A stretch of DNA of 64,000 bases from Candidatus Mailhella excrementigallinarum (lineage in GTDB: Bacteria; Desulfobacterota; Desulfovibrionia; Desulfovibrionales; Desulfovibrionaceae), in the NCBI GenBank assembly GCA_944324075.1, contig CALUUZ010000015.1, positions 1-64,000 on the forward strand, given 5' to 3'. Positions 41,846-51,961 of the stretch are shown piece by piece (positions within the stretch are counted from its first letter, which is position 1; each line of letters begins with the position of its first letter). The translations under genes were made by a program, and so were the position numbers. The notes under the pieces were generated by a model. That model was given only the letters and a program-made list of their open reading frames with translations, searched no databases and had not been told where the DNA came from.

Positions 41846-43771
41846 ATGTCAGGAACCTTTCTCTCCCGGAGGAATCTGCGGAAACTGGCGTACCCCGTGG
41901 GGATCGCCATGACCCTGTTCCAGTTGTATTTCACCACAGGGTTCGGAGTACTGAGCGGAACCGCCATGGCGGCCATATTCGTCAGTTTCGGGCTGGCGCT
42001 GATATTTTTGCTGCGTCCTGCGGTACGGTTCGAGCGCGAGGAGGATGAGCCTGGTGCGCTTGTTGTTCTGGACTTGTGCCTTGTGGCGCTTTCCGCCGCG
42101 TGCAGCGTCTGGATATGTCTGCATCTTGACGAGGTCATGGAACGGATGCGCTACATTGATCCCGTTCCGCCGGAGGCCATATTTCTCGGCATCTGCCTGG
42201 TGCTGCTGACTCTGGAAGGTACCCGCCGCACGGCGGGGCTGCCGCTCAGCCTCATTGCCGGCGCGTTTTTCCTCTATTTTCTCGGAGGGGAACATCTTCC
42301 CCGTCTGCTGGCGCATAACGGCTCGTCTCTCGCGGATATCGTGGAAAACATGTACCTCCAGAGCGACGGCATTTACGGCGTGCCGATCCAGACCGCGTAC
42401 AGCGTGCTGTTTGCCTTCATCATGTTCGGCGCGTTTCTGGAACGCTCGAACATGAGTTCCATCTTCATGGAACTGGCGTGTCTGCTGACCAAGCGCTCAC
42501 AGGGCGGCCCGGCCAAGGTGGCCATTTTTGCCAGCGCCCTGTTCGGCACCATTTCCGGGGCGGCGGCCAGCAATGTCTATACGACGGGCACGTTCACCAT
42601 CCCTCTGATGAAAAAGTGCGGATACCCCGCCTACTTTGCCGGAGCGGTGGAGGCGGTGGCGTCCACCGGCGGCCAGATCATGCCGCCGGTCATGGGCGCC
42701 ACCGCGTTCATGCTGGCCGAGCTGGCCCAGGTGAGCTACCTCAGTGTGTGCAAGGCCGCCATTCTGCCTGCGGCGCTGTTTTACCTCGCGCTGTTCATCA
42801 TGATCCATTTCCGCGCACGCAAGAGCGCACTCGGCTATCTTGCGCCGGAACTGATCCCGCCCGCCAGGCAGGTGCTGCGCAAGCTGTACTATCTCAGCCC
42901 TCTGGCGCTGCTTCTCGTCATGATGCTCAACGGACGCAGCATTACCGTATGCGCCAATGCCGCGTCCCTGTGCATTTTTGTGATTTCGTTCCTCAGCAGG
43001 GAGACGCGCTTTACCGTGCGCGGGTTCTTCGACACGCTGGCGGCGACGGCGCGCGGCTCGCTGATGATTGTGGCCTGCTGCGCCTGTTCGGGCATTGTCG
43101 TGGGGGTCATCAACCATACGGGGCTGGGCTTCAAGTTTATCAGCGTGATCACCTCTGTCGCCGGAAACAGCCTGTTCCTCATGCTGATCATGCTGATGCT
43201 GACCAGCTTTCTGCTGGGCATGGGCATGCCAACCACGCCCGCTTATATCGTGGTGGCCACGCTGGGCGCTCCGGCTCTGATCAAGATGGGAGTGGATCCC
43301 ATTGTCGCGCACATGTTCGTGTTCTACTACGCCATCATTTCCACCATCACGCCGCCCGTGTGCGTGGCGGCCTACGCCGGGGCGGCCATTGCCGACGCCC
43401 CGCCCATGAAGACGGGCTATACGTCCATGAAGCTCGGCATCGTGGCCTTCATTGTACCGCTCATGTTCGTGTATGAGCCCGCGCTGCTCTGGCAGGGAAG
43501 CCTGCCCACCGTGGCGCAGGCTTCCGTGACTGCGGTGATCGGCATCATCGGGCTGTCCGCGGCGATGGAGGGCTGGATGCTGCGTTCCTGCGCTCCCTGG
43601 GAACGGCTCGTATTGCTGGCGGGCGGTCTGTGTCTGTTCTACCCCGGCAGTATCACGGACATTCTCGGCATCGCCGGCATGGGCGGCATAGCGATCAGGC
43701 AGTACCTGCATAACCGCCGCGATCCCGTGCCTCTGCCGAAGGCCGCGGGTTTCGCATCTGATGTGAAATAG
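41846..43771 (+). CDS. TRAP transporter fused permease (4TM/12TM type, TAXI-associated)
   Basis: The 641-residue membrane protein has the small and large TRAP subunits in one chain. Markers are GGPAKVAIFASALFGTISGAA, YTTGTFTIPLMKKCGYPAYF, STGGQIMPPVMGATAFM, GMGMPTTPAYIVVATLGAPA and ISTITPPVCVAAYAGAAIA. ATG 41846 follows CGGAG 5 nt upstream. It should import the solute delivered by the TAXI protein at 44641, and is followed 25 bp later by an amidohydrolase-fold gene. Confidence 0.92.
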   Translation: MSGTFLSRRNLRKLAYPVGIAMTLFQLYFTTGFGVLSGTAMAAIFVSFGLALIFLLRPAVRFEREEDEPGALVVLDLCLVALSAACSVWICLHLDEVMERMRYIDPVPPEAIFLGICLVLLTLEGTRRTAGLPLSLIAGAFFLYFLGGEHLPRLLAHNGSSLADIVENMYLQSDGIYGVPIQTAYSVLFAFIMFGAFLERSNMSSIFMELACLLTKRSQGGPAKVAIFASALFGTISGAAASNVYTTGTFTIPLMKKCGYPAYFAGAVEAVASTGGQIMPPVMGATAFMLAELAQVSYLSVCKAAILPAALFYLALFIMIHFRARKSALGYLAPELIPPARQVLRKLYYLSPLALLLVMMLNGRSITVCANAASLCIFVISFLSRETRFTVRGFFDTLAATARGSLMIVACCACSGIVVGVINHTGLGFKFISVITSVAGNSLFLMLIMLMLTSFLLGMGMPTTPAYIVVATLGAPALIKMGVDPIVAHMFVFYYAIISTITPPVCVAAYAGAAIADAPPMKTGYTSMKLGIVAFIVPLMFVYEPALLWQGSLPTVAQASVTAVIGIIGLSAAMEGWMLRSCAPWERLVLLAGGLCLFYPGSITDILGIAGMGGIAIRQYLHNRRDPVPLPKAAGFASDVK

Positions 43772-43795
43772 TCTTTATCCACAAGGAGAGTCGAC

Positions 43796-44644
43796 ATGAT
43801 TATCGATGTGCGTCTCAGGCCCCTGTACGGCGGTTTTCTCCGGCAGGTGCAGAATCCCACGTCAGCAGACTTCAGCGCGCAGCTCGGCATGGTCAAGCCG
43901 CGTTCCGTGCGCGAGCAGTCGCTGGAACTGATGCTGCAGGAAATGGACGAGGCCGGCGTGACCATGGGGATCGCTCCCGGGCGCAACGGACATTTCCGCT
44001 ATAACGTCACCAACGACGAGGTCGTGGAGATGGTCAGGCACTTCGGCGGGCGTTTCGCGGGCATTGCCGGGATCAACGGAGCCGATCGCGCGAAGGCCTT
44101 TGAGGAAATAGACCGGTATGTGGTGAACGGGCCGCTTGTCGGCATCAATATGGAGCCGGGCGCCATGCCGACGCCGTGGTACGCCGACGACCGCCGTCTC
44201 TATCCCATCTACGAGAAGTGCGAGGCGCATGGAATTCCGGTGGTGCTCATGCTCGGCGGACGCGCGGGACCGGATCTTTCCTACAGTTCCCCGATCATCA
44301 TCTCCCGCCTGGCCAGAGACTTTCCGGGCATCAATTTTCTGGTGTCCCACGGCGGCTGGCCCTGGGTTCAGCCTCTGCTCGGAGCCTGCTTCTGGCAGCA
44401 CAATATCTATATCGCCCCGGATCTGTATCTGATGAACTCGCCGGGCGCGCAGGATTATGCGGCAGCGGCCAATACCTTCATGCAGGATCGCTTCCTGTTC
44501 GGATCGGCCTATCCTCTCATGCCCATCGGGGATTCCCTGACCCGGTTCAAGTCTCTGTTCAAGCCTGAAGTGCTGCCCAAACTGCTGTGGAAAAACGCCG
44601 CAAAACTGTTCAACCTCAATATTTCCGAAGGAGAGAACATATGA
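43796..44644 (+). CDS. Amidohydrolase-fold protein lacking the metal site (paralogue 1)
   Basis: The 282-residue protein matches the amidohydrolase 2 (ACMSD-like) fold, but its metal ligands are altered. The N-terminal D-x-H-x-H reads D4-V-R6-L-R8-P, the strand-4 His is absent (PVVLMLGG near 150), and the final Asp of FG[ST]DYP is Ala238 in FGSAYP. Only His185 of VSHGGWPW remains. It may bind the imported compound or catalyse metal-free chemistry. Its stop overlaps the start of the TAXI gene (ATGA), so the two are coupled. Three more full-length paralogues lie in the window. Confidence 0.83.
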   Translation: MIIDVRLRPLYGGFLRQVQNPTSADFSAQLGMVKPRSVREQSLELMLQEMDEAGVTMGIAPGRNGHFRYNVTNDEVVEMVRHFGGRFAGIAGINGADRAKAFEEIDRYVVNGPLVGINMEPGAMPTPWYADDRRLYPIYEKCEAHGIPVVLMLGGRAGPDLSYSSPIIISRLARDFPGINFLVSHGGWPWVQPLLGACFWQHNIYIAPDLYLMNSPGAQDYAAAANTFMQDRFLFGSAYPLMPIGDSLTRFKSLFKPEVLPKLLWKNAAKLFNLNISEGENI

Positions 44645-45618
44645 AGAGGCACATTGCCTGCATGGTTCTGGGAGGGGCGCTGACTGTGTGCGCTCCGGCT
44701 CTTGCCGCCGAGTACACCCGTCTGGACATCGCGGCGTCTCCCGCCGGAGGCGCATGGTATGTGGGGCTGGGGGCCTATGCAAAGGTATTGAGCGACATGT
44801 ATCCGGAGCTTGAGGTTTCCCTGTTTCCCGGCGGGGCCAACGCCAACGTGCTGCGGGTGGCCAAGGGAGCGAGTCAGATCGGCGCGACCATGCTGCCCAA
44901 CATGAAGGCTGCCGTGGACGGTCTGGACCCGTACAAGACGCCGATAAAGGATATCGCCGCGCTGGCCAATATTCAGGATATCACAAGGCTGCATTTCGTG
45001 GCGCCCGCCGACAGTCCCGTCACATCCCTGCGCGAGATAGCGGAAAAGAGGATTCCCGTACGGCTGGGAACCGGAGTCGTGGGCGGCAACGCCGAGCTTT
45101 TTGCCCGCTGGGTTCTGGCCGAATACGGCATAACCAGGGAGAGCATCAGGGAATGGGGCGGCAGCGTCTATCACCTGAAAACCTCGGAAGCCCAGGCCAT
45201 GCTCGCGGAAAACCAGCTTGACATGCACACATGGATGGGGCCCGGCGAATCCTTCATTTATTCCGAACTGGTCAAGACGAAACCTGTCCGGATACTTGAC
45301 GTTGACGACGATATCCTCGCGCGCGTTGCGGAAAAGTACGGTCTGGCCTCAGGAACCATCCCCGCCGGCTTCTACGGCGGCGTCATGGGGCGTGACGTGA
45401 AGACCGTGGTGTCTTCCGCCGGGCTGATGGTCAACAGGAATATTCCGGATGATATGGCCTACATGCTTGCCCGGGCTCTTGACAGGGGGGCGAAGGATAT
45501 TGCCGTGGCCCTCCCTTCATGGGGAGGCATGACGTCCGGGAATATCTGCAAGGGGCTCCCCATCGAGCTGCATCCCGGGGCCGCGCGGTATTATCGGGAA
45601 AGCGGCTGTCTCGAATAG
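44641..45618 (+). CDS. TAXI family TRAP solute-binding protein
   Basis: The 325-residue protein has a signal peptide (cleavage near ALAA, residue 23) and TAXI features: AASPAGGAWYVGLGAYAKVL, GGANANVLRVAKG, PVRLGTGVVGGNAE and the C-terminal LHPGAARYYRE. It binds the solute in the periplasm for the fused permease at 41846. ATG 44641 overlaps the previous stop and is preceded by AGGAGAG. Confidence 0.92.
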   Translation: MKRHIACMVLGGALTVCAPALAAEYTRLDIAASPAGGAWYVGLGAYAKVLSDMYPELEVSLFPGGANANVLRVAKGASQIGATMLPNMKAAVDGLDPYKTPIKDIAALANIQDITRLHFVAPADSPVTSLREIAEKRIPVRLGTGVVGGNAELFARWVLAEYGITRESIREWGGSVYHLKTSEAQAMLAENQLDMHTWMGPGESFIYSELVKTKPVRILDVDDDILARVAEKYGLASGTIPAGFYGGVMGRDVKTVVSSAGLMVNRNIPDDMAYMLARALDRGAKDIAVALPSWGGMTSGNICKGLPIELHPGAARYYRESGCLE

Positions 45619-45643
45619 TTTTCACGACTGATGACGCAGTTTA

Positions 45644-45670
45644 CGGGCCGCCGGACTCACCGGCGGCCCG
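45644..45670 (+). terminator. Hairpin after the TAXI-TRAP operon
   Basis: CGGGCCGCCGG and CCGGCGGCCCG form a perfect 11-bp stem with a 5-nt loop. No T-run; it may give partial termination before the activator. Confidence 0.5.
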
Positions 45671-45703
45671 CTGTGCATTGCGGGCAGGACAGAGGAGGGC
45701 TGC

Positions 45704-47647
45704 ATGACTTTTGACAGTGAGAGCGGAGAACGGCTGCGTTCAGCATGGCGCCGTTTTCAGGAGGAACTTCCGCCGGAGCCCGGCGCGGTGCGCCCGGTCA
45801 TCCTGCGTTCATGGGAACGCTGCCGCCGCATGGGCATAGATGTCGACAATCCCGCGAAAAGGGTTCTGGAAGGCAGGGAACTTGAACGGGCTCTGGCCGG
45901 GAACAGCGAGCTTATCGGGGTTTCCCGGGCCATTATGGAAAGGATATATGCGCCGCTCAGCGGTTCGGGCAGTTTCATCACCCTTTCCGATAACAGGGGG
46001 GTGGTTCTTTTTGCCCTGTGGGATACTTCCGAATCATATCCCATCCCGCATATCGCCCCGGGGTATCTGGCGGCGGAGAGCAGTTCGGGGACAAACGCCA
46101 TAGGAACCTGCCTTGTGGAAAAGGCTCCTGTGGAAACGCTGGCCGAGGAGCATTACTGCCGCGCCTTTCATGGGTGGTTCTGTTCCGCCGCCCCGATATT
46201 CGACGCGGGAGACAGGGTGACCGGCGTGCTGAATGTTACGCTGCCCGCGTCTTCCCGGCATCAGCACACGGGGGGCATGATGGCAAGCGTCGCCTACGCC
46301 ATTTCCGAGCAGATGCGTCTGCGCGCGATGCTGAGGGAACAGGAGGCCATGCTTGAGATTCTTGATGAAGGCGTGATCATGCTGGATGAATCCGCAAGGA
46401 TCAGGAGCATGAACAGGAAGGCCCGCGTCATGCTGCGGATCGGAGATTCCCCGACGGGGCGCGGCCTGGGGGAGATTATACGTTCGCCCGATATCATGCG
46501 TGTGCTCATGGCGGAGAACGGGCAGTTCCGCGATCAGGAAGCCATGCTCCGGCTGGAGGGCGGCGGCACGCTGTACTGCATGCTTTCCCTCTCGCATGTG
46601 CCCTCCGCGCACGGCAGGGTGGTCACCCTGCGGCCCACAAGGCATGTCAAGGAATCCGCCGCGCGGGTTACGGGGGCCAAGGCGGTCTATACCTTTGATC
46701 ACATTATCGGCGACTCCCCCGCCATGCGGGAGACGGTCGAACTTGCACGCCTTGCGGCGCGCGGCAGTGCCACCATGCTGATTCTCGGCGAGAGCGGAAC
46801 GGGCAAGGAGCTGTTTGCCCAGGCCGTACACAACGGCGGGCCGCGCGCGGAGGGGCCTTTTGTCGTTGTGAACTGCGGAGCGCTGCCGCGCGATCTCGTT
46901 CAGTCCGAGCTGTTCGGATATGATGAGGGGGCATTCACCGGCGCAAGCCGCCTGGGCAAGCCCGGAAAATTTGAGCTTGCCGATAACGGAACCATCTTTC
47001 TGGATGAAATCGGAGAAATGCCGCTGGAAGCTCAGGTTTCCCTGCTGCGGCTTCTCCAGAACGGAGAGGTGACCAGAGTGGGAGGCAAGCATTCCCGGCA
47101 GGTCAGTGTCCGGGTTATTGCCGCGACAAACCGGAATCTGGAGGAAGCGGTGCGCCAGCAGGAATTCCGCGAGGATCTGTTCTACCGTCTGAACGTGTTC
47201 ACCCTGAGCGTTCCCTCGCTTCGGGAACGGGAGGGGGATATTGAGCTTCTGTGCGACTGTTTTCTCCGCAAGTTCGCCCGCGTTCTCGGCCGGAGCATTC
47301 CCCGGCTGAGCGAGGGCGTGCGGGAGCGGCTGCGCGCGTATCCCTGGCCGGGCAATGTGCGTGAACTGGAAAATACCCTGGAGCGCATGATCCATATGGC
47401 CGGAGACGCCGATATCATCGACGAGCCGCTGCTGCCGTCGAAAATCCTGCGTTCGCCGGAACGCTCCGGCGAACGGCGGAACGTCCGGGGAGGGCTGCTT
47501 TCCGTGCAGGAAAAGGAAACCCTGCTCCGGGCGCTGCGCGAATCCCGCGGCAATCTGCGCGCCGCCGCCAGGCTGCTCGGCATCTCCCGCAGCGGCCTGT
47601 ATGTCAAGCTGCGGCGCTTCGGCATTGTGGCGGATGACTTTCGATAG
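45704..47647 (+). CDS. Sigma-54-dependent activator (AcoR-like, GAF/PAS-AAA-Fis)
   Basis: The 647-residue protein has an N-terminal region with [17 protein letters not shown], a GAF-type domain ([25 protein letters not shown]), a PAS domain, AAA+ with GESGTGKE at residue 362, GAFTGA and [10 protein letters not shown], and a Fis-type helix-turn-helix ([21 protein letters not shown]). It resembles AcoR-type activators that sense a small metabolite. GGAGGG precedes the ATG. It lies 85 bp after the TAXI gene and could feed back on this operon or on the minus-strand operons that follow. Confidence 0.9.
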   Translation: MTFDSESGERLRSAWRRFQEELPPEPGAVRPVILRSWERCRRMGIDVDNPAKRVLEGRELERALAGNSELIGVSRAIMERIYAPLSGSGSFITLSDNRGVVLFALWDTSESYPIPHIAPGYLAAESSSGTNAIGTCLVEKAPVETLAEEHYCRAFHGWFCSAAPIFDAGDRVTGVLNVTLPASSRHQHTGGMMASVAYAISEQMRLRAMLREQEAMLEILDEGVIMLDESARIRSMNRKARVMLRIGDSPTGRGLGEIIRSPDIMRVLMAENGQFRDQEAMLRLEGGGTLYCMLSLSHVPSAHGRVVTLRPTRHVKESAARVTGAKAVYTFDHIIGDSPAMRETVELARLAARGSATMLILGESGTGKELFAQAVHNGGPRAEGPFVVVNCGALPRDLVQSELFGYDEGAFTGASRLGKPGKFELADNGTIFLDEIGEMPLEAQVSLLRLLQNGEVTRVGGKHSRQVSVRVIAATNRNLEEAVRQQEFREDLFYRLNVFTLSVPSLREREGDIELLCDCFLRKFARVLGRSIPRLSEGVRERLRAYPWPGNVRELENTLERMIHMAGDADIIDEPLLPSKILRSPERSGERRNVRGGLLSVQEKETLLRALRESRGNLRAAARLLGISRSGLYVKLRRFGIVADDFR

Positions 47648-47653
47648 CCGTTA

Positions 47654-47834
47654 GAGCGTTTTGCTGTTGAAAGGATCTCCCGTCCTGGCCCCCATGTTCC
47701 GGCTCGCAGGTTTCACGCCTGAAGCCGGAGTCATACGCCGCAGGTGAATTGCGGCGACACCGGCGAAAGGGGGGGCGCGGCTTCAGTCTCGCTTCGCTTG
47801 ACTCCGGGAGCATTTTCAAAGTGAAAATGCTCTG
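47654..47834 (+). repeat. Repeat family A, full direct copy
   Basis: Starts GAGCGTTTTGCTGTTGAAAG, has GCCGCAGGTGAATTGCGGC and GACACCGGCGAAAGG, and ends GAGCATTTTCAAAGTGAAAA, a 10-bp hairpin. The remaining gap 47835-48028 shows nothing recognisable. Confidence 0.85.
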
Positions 47835-48028
47835 AACGCTGATCGCAGGAGGCGCGGACGAGTCGGGCGCAGACGTATGCCGCCTTTCGCCGTGCAGGAA
47901 GTGCGATTGCGTTCAGGTGGATTACCGACAGGAAATGCGGGATGCCTTTGCATCACGCCGGGCAGGACGGAGTTCTTTTACCCTGTCCGAACCTTCGTCC
48001 CGCCCGGTCCTGAAGACTGACGCGATGC

Positions 48029-50080
48029 CTATATCCGGCATCCCACAGCCCGGCCGTCATGCAGAGCGTGCTTGAGCAGGCCGTTATCGGCCCCGAGAGC
48101 GGAACCAATCTCATGGACCTCTCCGATGACGCTCTTCAATGATTCGGCAAAAGCGTGCGATGCCACCTGAGGCATGAGCACCATGACACTGTCGCAGGAG
48201 AGGACGGACACCTTTCCGTCGGCAGAACGGACACGCACGCCTTCCTTCGTGATTTCCTCAGCCTTCGTTCCGGTCAGCACACGGATGTTCTTGCGGCGGA
48301 ACCACGGTCCTATGCGCTGGAAGTAGCGTTCGGGAATGCCCGCGCCCCAGTTTTCCCCCTCTTCCACAATAGTGACATCACGGCCGCGCTTCTTCAGGAA
48401 CACCGCGCCCTGCACGCCTTCGATCTGTCCGCCGAGAACCACCACACGTTTCCCCACGGGCAGGAAAATATGGCTGAGTTTTGCCAGAAGTTCGGGGCCG
48501 AACAGGCGCAGGGGCAGCGCCGCAAGGCGGGAAAGGCCCTTGATGGTGAACACCTTCGAACTGTGTATGCCGGGAATCTCGGGAATGGCGTATTCGGAGC
48601 TTGCGGCTATCACTACGGCGTCGGGCTTTTCCCGGAGGACCAGTTCACGGGTGACGGTGGTATTGAGCTTCACAGTCACGGCGATCTTGCGGAGCTGCGT
48701 AGTGAGGTAGTCGTAAATGGGCATGACGTTTTCCACCTCGCAGCCCTTGATCATGGAAGCGAGCCTGATGCGCCCTCCGAGGGCACCCGTCTTCTCGTAA
48801 AGCGTCACCTCATGGCCGCGCAGCGCGGCCACACGGGCGGCTTCCATGCCGGCGGGGCCGCCGCCTATGACCATGACCTTCTTCTTCGTTGCAGCCGGGC
48901 TCATGTCCATTTCCTTTTCACGGCCGAGAGAAGGATTCACGCGGCAGATGCGCGGCTGAGTCACAGGGTCTTCACAACTGGCGCAGCGCGTGCAGCGCAC
49001 GATGTCCTCGGGGCGGCCTTCCAGAATCTTGCGAGGCATCTCGGGGTCGGCCCAAAGTCCACGGCCTATGCCGATGATATCGGCGTCGCCGTCCTCAAGT
49101 ATCTTTTCCGCAAGATCCTCGTTCATTCTGCCCGCAGTGATCACGGGCACGCTGACCGCCTTTTTGATGCGGCTTGCCGAATCCGTCCACAGGCCCTTGC
49201 CGCGATAGGCTTCCATATAGGGCTTCATGAAGTCTTCCGGCTCGGGATAGGGGAAGTAGTCCGGGCAGTAGCGGAACGGGGCTTCTCCGTAACCGTAGCC
49301 GGCCACGTTGATGAACTGCGCGCCCATGGCTTCGAAGGCGCGGGCGTTCTCCACGGCCTCCTCAAGAGTAATGGCGCCGTCGGCACCGTATTCGCGGCCG
49401 TTCATGCGGACGCCGAGCACGAACCCGGGCCGGCAGCGCCTGCGCGCCTCCTCAAATATCTCACGCACGATACGCGTACGGTTTTCCACATTCTGCGCGC
49501 CGTATTCGTCTGTTCTGTGATTCCACACGCGGCTGACGAAGCTGTTCAGAAGATAGCCGTGCGCAACATGGATTTCCATGCCGTCGAAGCCACCCTGATC
49601 GGCCCGGACGCAGGCTTCCACGATCTGGCGCTGCTTTTCCCGTATCTCCTCCAGCGTCATTTCCCGGCATGGATTGGCGAGCGGCGGCTTCATGGGAATT
49701 TCATCAAGTCCGAGAGAAGAGGAGGATATGGGAAGCGCGCCGAGACGAGGCCATGCGGCGGGTCCTGAATGATGGAACTGCGCGAAGATCCTGCAGTCGT
49801 ACTTGTGTACCTTGTCCGCCAGATGGCGCAGGCCCGGGATGAACTTGTCGTCCCACAGACCGAGGTAGATGCCCGGCGTATCCTCTATGGCGCACCCGCC
49901 GATGATCACGGCGGCGGCCCCGCCCCTGGCGATGTTCTCGTACAGATCCTCGCCGGCGCTGTCCTGGGCGGAACCGTCCTGATTCCATCGCCAGGTGGAC
50001 TGCCCTGTCTTTACAATTCTGTTTTTAAGCACGCAGGCCGGGCTGAGCGCTATGGGAGAAAACAACTTGGGATATTTCAT
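48029..50080 (-). CDS. Old-Yellow-Enzyme family NADH:flavin oxidoreductase, FMN/4Fe-4S/FAD (OYE1)
   Basis: The 683-residue protein has an N-terminal FMN barrel (about 1-340; HVAHGYLLNSFVSRVWNHRTDEYG), a cluster motif CTRCASC...C near residue 350, and a C-terminal FAD/NAD domain with VMVIGGGPAGMEAARVAALRG. This is the 2,4-dienoyl-CoA reductase/BaiCD layout for reducing activated double bonds with NAD(P)H. ATG 50080 follows GGAG 5 nt upstream. It is close to OYE2 in sequence and lies 144 bp after amidohydrolase paralogue 2. Confidence 0.9.
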   Translation of the reverse strand: MKYPKLFSPIALSPACVLKNRIVKTGQSTWRWNQDGSAQDSAGEDLYENIARGGAAAVIIGGCAIEDTPGIYLGLWDDKFIPGLRHLADKVHKYDCRIFAQFHHSGPAAWPRLGALPISSSSLGLDEIPMKPPLANPCREMTLEEIREKQRQIVEACVRADQGGFDGMEIHVAHGYLLNSFVSRVWNHRTDEYGAQNVENRTRIVREIFEEARRRCRPGFVLGVRMNGREYGADGAITLEEAVENARAFEAMGAQFINVAGYGYGEAPFRYCPDYFPYPEPEDFMKPYMEAYRGKGLWTDSASRIKKAVSVPVITAGRMNEDLAEKILEDGDADIIGIGRGLWADPEMPRKILEGRPEDIVRCTRCASCEDPVTQPRICRVNPSLGREKEMDMSPAATKKKVMVIGGGPAGMEAARVAALRGHEVTLYEKTGALGGRIRLASMIKGCEVENVMPIYDYLTTQLRKIAVTVKLNTTVTRELVLREKPDAVVIAASSEYAIPEIPGIHSSKVFTIKGLSRLAALPLRLFGPELLAKLSHIFLPVGKRVVVLGGQIEGVQGAVFLKKRGRDVTIVEEGENWGAGIPERYFQRIGPWFRRKNIRVLTGTKAEEITKEGVRVRSADGKVSVLSCDSVMVLMPQVASHAFAESLKSVIGEVHEIGSALGADNGLLKHALHDGRAVGCRI

Positions 50081-50224
50081 GACGGCTCCGAAATGCTGGC
50101 GGGAAATCTTCCGCAAGGCGGCACGGGATAATGCCCGGCCCCGAAAGGCCCCGGACACGGTCTGCGTCCGGTGACGCCGTTCTTCGGGGAAAACGCAAAT
50201 CTTGCTGAGGGAAGAGTCCGCAGG

Positions 50225-51091
50225 TTACAGACCGAGAAGCTCGGCCGCGTTGTCATGCAGGGTGAGCTGCAGGGATTCCCGGGTAAATCCCTTGGCGCTC
50301 CATTTTTCTATGCTCTGCTTCAGGCCCCCCACGGGATAGGTGCTGGCAAAGAGCGTCCTGTACTTCAGGTAACCGTTGGCTGCCGTTACATACAGGTCAG
50401 ACATGGGCATATTGTCCGTATAGAGGTAGACGTCGGGCACAAGGTAGATGTTGGGGCAGGTCATGGCCACGCCCAGCATCTGGGGCACAAAGGGCCAGCA
50501 GGCGTGAGCCACGACAATTTTCAGCTTCGGAAACTTCCTGGCCACACGCTGGATGGTCAGCGGGTCGGCATAGGTAAGGTCGGGCCCCGCCACGCCGCTT
50601 GCCGTAAGGGCCACGACAAGCCCGTGCTGTTCGGCCGTCTCGCAGATGGCAAGAATGCGCTCGTCGTCGGCGTACATGCAGGGTTCGCACCAGCCCGGGT
50701 CCATGCTGATGCCCTTAAAGCCGAGTTCTCTGGCCACATATTCCACTTCCTTGCGGGCTTCGGCGTCGTTGGGGTCAATACCGGCAAAGGGAATGAAGCG
50801 GCCGGGATAGTTGTTCGCCAGCGCATGGAGATCCTCGGGAGGAATGTTGCCCGCGTTGATGGCCTGCCCCTTGTTCTTGCGGCCCATGACGACGCACGCT
50901 TCCACACCGGCCTCGTCCATTTCCCTCATAAACAGCTCCATGCTGCGCTGTTCGCAGGAAGGCACTCCGGCGCGGCCCATTTCAAAGGCGCTCAGCTTGC
51001 GGGGTTCCTTCTGCGGAACCACGTATTTGGTGAAGATGCCCATTTCAAGAAAACCGCGATAAGGCGGACGAACACGAAAATCGATAACCAT
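50225..51091 (-). CDS. Amidohydrolase-fold protein lacking the metal site (paralogue 2)
   Basis: This 288-residue paralogue begins MVIDFRVRPPYRGFLEMGIF. As in paralogue 1, Arg6 and Arg8 replace the metal-binding histidines, the strand-4 His is lost (VVALTASGVAGPD), and the last Asp is Thr in FASTYPV. The remaining His is in VAHACWPF. It is the most diverged of the four. AGGA lies 9 nt before the ATG. Upstream lies the remnant of a TRAP permease, so its own transporter was lost; it may now be expressed only by read-through. Confidence 0.82.
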   Translation of the reverse strand: MVIDFRVRPPYRGFLEMGIFTKYVVPQKEPRKLSAFEMGRAGVPSCEQRSMELFMREMDEAGVEACVVMGRKNKGQAINAGNIPPEDLHALANNYPGRFIPFAGIDPNDAEARKEVEYVARELGFKGISMDPGWCEPCMYADDERILAICETAEQHGLVVALTASGVAGPDLTYADPLTIQRVARKFPKLKIVVAHACWPFVPQMLGVAMTCPNIYLVPDVYLYTDNMPMSDLYVTAANGYLKYRTLFASTYPVGGLKQSIEKWSAKGFTRESLQLTLHDNAAELLGL

Positions 51092-51122
51092 GGCACATAT
51101 TCCTTTCTTGTTGTTATGACGA

Positions 51123-51437
51123 TCAGGCCGCAGCAACGATATTTTTGCGGCGCATCCACTGAAGAATTCCCACGCCGGCCATGAAGACCACGCCGATGAG
51201 GTCAGCCATGGTGAAAGCTGCTGCCCCCGTGACGGGGGGCAGCAGCGGCTTCCACTGCACCGGAGAGGGAGGGGGAATAGCCCACCCTCTTTACGAGCGG
51301 AATGGTGAACGTGCCCGTGCCGTACACGCTGGCCGGAGCAGAGCCGGAAATGGTGCCGAACAGGGCGGAAGCGAAAATGGCCGCCGTGGCGGATCCGCCC
51401 CGGGAACGGCGGGTGAGCTGGCAAGGTCCATATTCCT
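51123..51437 (-). pseudogene. Remnant of a TRAP fused permease (internal deletion, frameshifts)
   Basis: On the minus strand 51437-51240 encodes ATAAIFASALFGTISGSAPA, then VYGTGTFTIPLVKRVGY, closely matching the intact permeases, with a frameshift right after MDLA. At 51209-51123 a different frame encodes the permease C-terminus (ADLIGVVFMAGVGILQWMRR). Some 400 residues between them are missing, as is everything before MDLA. Confidence 0.8.
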
Positions 51438-51528
51438 TTCCCGTGAGAGCATATTTTTCCTGCATCGAGCTTGCAGGCCCTGCATGGTCCCCCGTTCTGA
51501 TGAGCATGCACTCTTTGCGGAACCTGGA

Positions 51529-51908
51529 TAGTGTCGTCAACAGACTTTTATTTTTATGGAACATTGCTGATCTCCTCAGAAAGGAGGAGATATGCAGCGC
51601 GTTCATCGTCGTCATGATATATCAGACAGGTGGAAGGAGTTTGCAAAGACGCATCTGCCGGGCCTTGCAGGAGCCAGTCCCGGATTTTGAACGGCTTGTG
51701 ACAGACGAAAGTCACATCAGGGCGTATCCGTATGCGACAGACGCACACTGTGGAAACCAGGATATGAGACGTACAGTCGAAAATGCTTTTCCAGGATTGA
51801 AGCAATGACGGGGAGTTGCCGCCAGATATGCGAAAATGGGGCCTCTTTCATGGCCGCAGTACATATCAGATGTATTGCCGTTTGGGTGAAAATCCATTGA
51901 CGATACAT
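51529..51908 (+). mobile_element. Remnant of an IS5-type insertion sequence
   Basis: From ATG 51592 a 32-residue frame (VHRRHDISDRWKEF) matches an IS5-type transposase N-terminus. A second frame carries TDESHIRAYPYATDAHCGNQ (active-site Asp region), then ENAFPGLKQ, a stop at 51806 and RGVAARYAK. A third ends in NGASFMAAVHIRCIAVWVKI at 51900. Ends AGTGTCGTCAAC (51530) and TTGACGATAC (51897) are imperfect inverted repeats. The element is nonfunctional and internally deleted. Confidence 0.72.
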
Positions 51909-51961
51909 TTCAGGGCAGCCCGGCTTTTGTGCGGTGGGCGTGCCCTGAAATCAACGATCAT
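51866..51961 (-). pseudogene. Amidohydrolase-fold gene truncated by the IS remnant
   Basis: ATG 51961 overlaps the stop of the TAXI gene (TAATG). The first ten codons read MIVDFRARPP, the family's N-terminus, but after about codon 17 (near 51908) the frame runs into the IS end and stops at 51866. It is thus a fifth copy, cut at the IS boundary. Confidence 0.78.

Noticed and set aside
41451..47834. Regularly recurring repeats considered as a CRISPR array
   Set aside because: The units are about 180 bp, kilobases apart, in both orientations and internally palindromic; there are no short spacers or cas genes.
51554..51805. An 83-codon minus-strand frame between the pseudogenes
   Set aside because: It lies opposite the degenerate transposase fragments and has no independent support.
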